Source: Leidyana gryllorum EB-2025a (lineage: Eukaryota > Apicomplexa). Taken from it: 64,000 nucleotides of DNA. The stretch is taken from the NCBI GenBank assembly GCA_048772705.1, contig JBLWGC010000021.1, positions 18,081-82,080 of the forward strand, written 5' to 3'. Positions 58,753-64,000 of the stretch are shown here, one piece after another (within the stretch, counting starts at the first letter, position 1; each line of letters starts with the position of its first letter). The notes under the pieces were generated by a model. The model was not told the DNA's origin, searched no databases, and saw only the letters and a list, made by a program, of their open reading frames with translations. Made by a program: the position numbers and the translations under genes.

Positions 58753-61700
58753 ATGCTTTACCGATTCTGTTTGTTGCTGCTGCCTGTCTTTGCCGAGCAT
58801 GAGGAGAAACTGTGTCTCATAGTACCATCATTTGACGTGCCCAACCCTGTTGGCACGTGTTTGGATGACTCAGCCCCTGTTCCGTACTCAGTTCATTTGT
58901 ATGGCTCCTCCCGCAGAACCCGAACCAAGCCCCTGTCCTGCCACTTAGCGATGGACTTTGTAGGCGACCTGAGTGAGTTACAGCGGAGTTGACCCCCCAC
59001 ATATATGCCAAACAGCCGCCAGTGAGAGTATCACGTTGACATCCCCCGCTACCTTCCTACGGCGTGAAGCTCTGCTCATGTCGCACAAGTTCGGGAATCT
59101 ACAGTCCGCCCACCTCATGAAGATCGAGGGTGACTGTCAACTGCCAGTCGCGTTTCAACGGGTGGAAGTAGTCGATGGTCATCGATGGTGGTCTTTAGAT
59201 GTGGATGAAACCCTCGATGAAGTGGGTGATGGGGCAGTGTTACACCTGGCGGGCTCGAAACCGTACCGTGTGACTATTATAACTGACGAAGGCCGTACAG
59301 CAGGATCGGCCCCTAGTGTATTCATACGAATGCATGGAAAGTCGGGCCTTCAGACCCGCACGATGGCCCTCATTGCAGGCGAGCACCAACCAGGAGCTGT
59401 GGTGAGTTAATTTACTCGAGCAAGGGTTGGGCACAACGAGACCGCTCACAGGTCCAAGTGACGTTACGAGCTGCTGATGTGGGCCCACTGGAAACCATAA
59501 CACTGTTCAACCACGCGATAAACGAGCCCTGGGCGTTCCGTGTTATGATGATTCATGTGAGTGTCCACACCTCTCACATTTGGAAATATCCCTTCCAGAC
59601 TGACGATGGCTACCTGGCAAAGTTTGAAGGTGGTCAGTGGTTGGGCAGACCTTACGTGGATGAGCTCACATTTGTGAATGTGGAAGAAGGGGGCACTGGT
59701 GGTGTTGATACGCAATCTATCCCGATTGAGTGCCACACCCGTCTGGTGGACATTATAGTTGGCGTCAACCAAGACCTTCAGCTCCTCAAAGTTGCCTGTC
59801 CCCCTGGCTGTGACCATTCGAAGGTTGCTTACGTGGCCGGCATGAGTATTCATCCTTCTTCCTCGAGTATCTGCGCCTCTGGAGTGGCTGACGGAGTTCT
59901 GGCCGCATCGGGAGGGGAACTCGTTGTCGTTATGGTGACGGATAGCGATCTAGACTTCGACCCACAGATTCGCAATGTTACCCACATCATTCTGAATAGT
60001 TTCCGATCCCCAGCTGAGGAACCTGGAAATGCATTTTACGTGATGCCCGTGAGTCTTAGAGGCCTTATTCATCCAATTCCACCACATCAGCTCGCATCAA
60101 TCGACGACATCAAAACGAACGTACGAGTTGTCGATGCCTTTGGTCGGCTATCTCACGAAGGTCGGCTCGAAATTCGGCGCGGAAATGTATGGGGAACTGT
60201 TTGGTGAGTGGCCAAGCTGATCTTGTGAACAAAGTTGACACTCGCAGTACCGAGGGCCAGACGAGCCGTTTCGGAGCGGAAGCTGCTAAGGTGGCGTGCA
60301 GAGAAATGGGATATCTATGGGGAGAAGTTGTTCGGGAGCCGTGCCACTCAGCCCTTGGGCTCAACTACTGTGGATCAGCTTCCCTCCCAGTCCACGCTGG
60401 GGGCATAGAGTGCAAGGGGGTGAGTCACAGGGTTGTGGTTCGCTAATCTGTCATTCCGCTTGCTGCTGTTCAGGATGAAGATGGTTTTGGAGAGTGTGTT
60501 TTCCAGAAGCCAGCTGAGAGTTGTCAGGATCACGACAAGGACGTGGTGCTCCAATGCACTAACCGACCCATGGGTGCCATGTGAGTGTGTCTAGTGTCTC
60601 GGACCGTTGCAATCTATCCTCCCCAACAGTCCGCCACAAGGGACGATCCGCATCGTGGACCCAAGTGGAAACCCGACGCCAGAAAGTTTGGGGCGATTGG
60701 AGATGTTCTTGCAGGATGAATGGGGATCGATCTGCAATGATGGGTGGACTGCGGAAAATCAAGCCGTAGCGTGTCGGCAGCTGGGCTACACTGGCATACG
60801 AGACATATCTAGTTTTGCTCCCGGAAAGCTGATCGACGAAGATCTATGCAGATCGTTCATGGACTCGGACTACTGTGCCGACACCCATCAAAAGATAGCC
60901 GCGAGTCATGTGGTACGTTTGAGAGGAGTTGATGCTGGTGACCATGAGACTTCTTCCTGATGCAGGCGTGTGAGGGATCCGAGGACAGATTGATGGACTG
61001 TCCTATGCATATCGCTGAAGATATCTATTGGTAAGCTGCGACTTGAGTTCTTGTTATCATCTTTCTGTAGTGTTCATGACGAAGGTGAGTAGCCAAGGCG
61101 ATGGCCGAGGGACAATCTCTGCCTGATAGATGTCTTGATTGGGTGTCGAGGGCCGGGTGATCCTTCTGGGGTGGGCCTATTCACACGAGAGAATGCCCCT
61201 TCTGTGGCCAGGGCACTCTTCCGGCCAACAGAGCAGCTGAATTGTATCGACACCTTCGAGGGGCTGATGGGGGAAAAAGATTTGATTCCAGGTGATATTC
61301 TACCAGTGCAGTGTCCAGCCGGATGTGGGCGGAATTTGGGCCAAATATATGGCACAATGATCTATACACCGGACAGTTCCATATGCAAGAGTGCTATGCA
61401 TGTTGGCGTATCCTCTGACAACGGCGAGAGTTTTGTGGTGATCGCCGCCCACGGTCAGAACAGCTATAAGCCATCCATTCGCCACGGTATAGACAGCAGA
61501 GCTTCGGATCGTACGGAGGATGCCTTCTTGGTCGGACCACTCACTCCTGACATGTCAGCTTTAATTCCCTTTGAACCGGAGAAGGACGCGGGGGATTGGG
61601 CACCGGCTGGCAGTTCGCGTTTGATTCCAGAGTTCAAAAGCCTCAGACATAGTTGGCGTTTTGCAAAGTCCAAAGTCGCCCTGCCGTCCTTCCTGCAAAT

Positions 61701-63307
61701 CATGTCGCGCTTATCGCTGGGCTCGAACTCGGAATCTCAATCTGCCACCACCACAGAATCAGACGATGACGAGGAGGTTCCAGAAATGAAGATCATTGAT
61801 CCACTGAAACCACTGGTTAAATTCTGCAATACGGGATATGACGCGATGGAGTTCCGAGGAGGAGCGCATGACCTTGTGACCATGAACTACCTGCCCAACG
61901 GCGAGAGATTACTCGGGTTATCGAGCTTCACTCTCATCATGACGTTCCGGTTGGGTGGCAGTCTGGAGGCCAGATGGAGAAGTTTGATATCGTATTCCGA
62001 GTGTGACGGTTTCGGAATATCCATCAGCCCGTTCGGGGAGATCGCATTCGAACAGCTTTGCTCTCCACACGTTATATACACCGGGTAAGTGGGGCAGATG
62101 ATGGGGCCAGCAGCAATATTGTCTCAGAATTCGGCCCAAACCGCAGAAATGGATGCACTTTGCTGTTTCTTATGATGCTGAGTCGCGGGAATTGGCGTTC
62201 TTTGCCGATAACGAAGTGAAATACTCCAAGAAAATCGACTTCGAGATCAACTGGATAGGCGTGATGAGAGCCGCGCGGTCTGCGACACTGGAATTTGAGC
62301 CTTTCATTGGCGAAATCAGCGAAATCTTCGTGTACGGCGATCCGCTGATCGATCAGACGGGCGACCTCACTCCAATTCACAAGGTGAGAAACGATTCATA
62401 TTTGTACTGTTAAGTTCGTCACTGGAAACAGGCGTTGAGTGGAGTGCAAGTAATTTGCGCGTCCGAGAGTGCCGCCACCTCGATCCCCGAGTATTCCAAT
62501 TCTCTTTACCACATGTGTGTAACGCCGTGTTCTGAGGCTCCACAGCACCACGCACTGGATGAAGTGGAAGATTCCAAGATACACATCTTGGCGCTCACGT
62601 GTGACTCGATGTTAGACAATACGCCAGAGATGAACGGACCGGTCGGCGCGGTAAGAATAGTGTTCGCTCTGTGTTCTCTCCAGAACAACATCTTTCGTGC
62701 GCAGGTCTTTAGAGTGAACTGTCCATCGGATTGTCCCCAAACCTTCATGGTCACTCAGGTCCAGAAGCCATTGATACTTCCACCTTCCGCTCTGCTATGC
62801 CAAGGCGCCATAGAGTTTAAGGATGTGGAGGCGGAAATGGCTGTTGTCGAGGTTCTTCCGGCTCAAACTTGGTTCCCCCCGTCTCTAGATCAGGACAGTA
62901 ACACTGGAGTAGACCAGTATGAGATGAGGGCTTTGAAAGTCTTGGAGATTACAGAGCCTCCGAGATTAGAGTGTAGTCAAACTGCGGAGTTTTTGGCTCT
63001 GAAGGTGAGGAAGGGCAACTCTGATCCTTTTGACGAACATTATATTTGCCAGTCGGAGGTGGGCACGACCCATACATTCAGATGTCCAGGGGACTGCACA
63101 TCCAGCCATCAGGAGACAACGAAGGAACCCGAGTTTGATGTGGAAACTTCCATCTGTGCTGCCGCACAGACCGTTGGGAAGAAGAGCGGCCCTCACAACG
63201 CGGTCATTCAGCTCCGACAACGTCCCCCGCCCTCGTCTTCCGCTCGGATTCCAATATCCTTCAATATGCTGCGGACTTTTAGAGTGATTAGCCCGAGACA
63301 CGGGTAG
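58753..63307 (+). CDS. LAP1: LCCL/lectin adhesive-like protein LAP1 (CCp3, PxSR)
   Basis: Multi-exon gene beginning with a signal peptide ([16 protein letters not shown]). Domains in order: PLAT/LH2 (about 59250-59640, [11 protein letters not shown]), LCCL (59730-60000, [17 protein letters not shown]), SRCR (60110-60560, [18 protein letters not shown]), second SRCR (60630-61075, [19 protein letters not shown]), LCCL (61240-61480, [15 protein letters not shown]), a LamG/pentraxin-like fold (61850-62350) and two LCCL-like modules (62590-62850, CPSDCPQTF; 62960-63230, CPGDCTSSH). This set matches apicomplexan LAP1, which in Plasmodium sits in the crystalloid of ookinetes and is needed for sporozoite formation. 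A Ser/Asp-rich insert (61720-61790) lies before the LamG-like domain. The final LCCL is divergent. Secreted, no membrane helix at the C terminus. Confidence 0.9.
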
Positions 63308-63326
63308 TAGTTGTTAGTAGGGGAGA

Positions 63327-63345
63327 CGGGAGACGCCGTCTCCCG
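63327..63345. repeat. CGGGAGACG-C-CGTCTCCCG inverted repeat
   Basis: A 19-bp inverted repeat with 9-bp arms, 20 bp after the LAP1 stop codon. A preceding GGGAGAC (63321-63327) repeats the left arm, so two alternative stems are possible. Could be a 3'-end or border element. Confidence 0.7.
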
Positions 63346-63369
63346 ATGTAGAACTATCCTTTAGAAAGT

Positions 63370-63770
63370 ATGGCCCCGAAAGGGGAAAGACCCCCGCTCC
63401 CAACAAGTCGCCTGCTGCGCGCCGCCCAATGTACCGCGGGTGACATCGGCTTAGAGGCAGAAGTCGACCGATTCCATTTATCGGTCCTGACGCATGTGCG
63501 GGGCCTGATGGACGCCTTTCATGGGAAGCGCAAAGTTTGCGTGTGGTAGTCGTGGTCTTGACGGAGGAGGTCGCTTTTGTGCTTTGCGTGCGTCGCTCAA
63601 ACTCCGTATACACTCAAAAGCGTATGTCGGTGGCGAAGCAAGCTCCGTCCACCTTGCCAGAAAATCTCAGATGGGAGAGTCGAACTCAGTTCAACCCTTC
63701 CGAGGGAATTACAACACCAGGAAGTGCAGTGGCTGCTCCTCCCTCTGCCCACCTCTTCCTGATCAGGTAG
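63370..63770 (+). CDS. Probable CENP-S/MHF1 histone-fold protein, incomplete
   Basis: From ATG 63370 (MAPKGERPPLPTSRLLRAAQ) the chain resembles CENP-S: a first helix RLLRAAQCTAGDIGLEAEV, a second ending in FHGKRK, and, in another frame, LTEEVAFVL followed by RRSNSVYTQ, where RRSNS is a hallmark of CENP-S/MHF1. The frame must shift between about 63527 and 63560. An intron of 32 nt (63527-63558) would restore phase but would remove some expected residues, so a sequence error is also possible. CENP-S binds CENP-X at kinetochores and with FANCM at stalled forks. Later exons and the end are not resolved; the last 230 bases hold possible short introns and no gene I can define. Confidence 0.4.
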
Positions 63771-64000
63771 AAGCAATCCGCAGGTAAGTTAAATTTTATT
63801 ACAGTTTTCTGGCTCAAATGGCATTGGGACATGAGACATAACTAGCACAACAGCAGATACACCGAGGTTTCAGCATATCTCGGCGGTCGATCTTCAAGGC
63901 TGCGGTGTGAGAGCAGTGAATGGTGGTGACCAACTGTGTCATCTACACAGATACATCTGTCGCCTATACCCTTTCCACTGACGTAGGGCTTGCTTTATGC

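Noticed and set aside
58709-58753. CpG-rich GATCGATC words as a restriction-modification or methylation signal
   Set aside because: Isolated occurrence in a eukaryotic intergenic gap; no supporting gene.

Overview
The window is nuclear DNA of a protist with a very compact, intron-rich genome, most likely an apicomplexan or close relative. The strongest marker is the gene at 58.7-63.3 kb. Its order of PLAT, LCCL, two SRCR, LCCL, LamG/pentraxin-like and LCCL domains matches the apicomplexan LCCL/lectin adhesive-like protein LAP1 (also called CCp3, PxSR or SR). A laforin-type glycan phosphatase fits a lineage that stores amylopectin. Short GT-AG introns, many coding strands on both sides and little intergenic DNA would suit a gregarine-like genome, but species cannot be named from sequence alone. 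There are no bacterial-style operons, rRNA, tRNA or CRISPR arrays that I can support.

Layout. 0-3.7 kb: 3' end of an M16 peptidase gene, an arginase-fold protein, and two small secreted Cys-rich proteins that diverge from each other. 3.75-4.64 kb: no gene I can support. 4.6-8.0 kb: casein kinase 1 and DDX41. 8.06-19.6 kb (minus): a giant 17-exon gene for a polytopic membrane protein with two EF-hands. It shares a 47-bp gap with a divergent anoctamin/TMEM16 gene (19.7-22.6 kb). 23.0-28.1 kb: a RING protein carrying only the second SNF2 lobe, then eIF2B-epsilon. 28.1-32.6 kb (minus): Snu23/ZMAT2, a Sec1/Munc18 protein and an unidentified protein. 32.7-37.5 kb: a NOT3-like protein with SH3-like domains and a CBS-domain protein. 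37.5-40.4 kb: a coiled-coil protein (minus) divergent from laforin. 40.6-47.8 kb: a 2,200-residue disordered/coiled-coil protein with AT-hook-like repeats. 48.0-55.3 kb (minus): two tandem paralogous PDK1-like kinases flanking a small gene. 55.4-58.7 kb (minus): an unidentified protein. 58.8-63.3 kb: LAP1. 63.4 kb to the end: start of a probable CENP-S/MHF1 histone-fold gene.

Genome style. Introns are mostly 39-65 nt, with a few apparent 32-34 nt introns and a few of 160-490 nt. I followed splice phases by hand; in nine genes the summed exons give an exact open frame. Gaps between genes fall to 7, 9, 13, 16, 24 and 34 bp in the same direction and to 27, 43 and 47 bp between divergent start codons; one convergent pair overlaps at the stop codons. 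A palindrome built on ACACGTGTGT recurs in introns and gene borders across the window.

How the genes relate. Most are unrelated housekeeping genes (splicing, translation, vesicle fusion, mRNA decay). Three places suggest functional coupling: the EF-hand membrane protein with anoctamin, the kinase-small gene-kinase trio, and the divergent secreted pair. All functions come from motif recognition only; no database search was possible.
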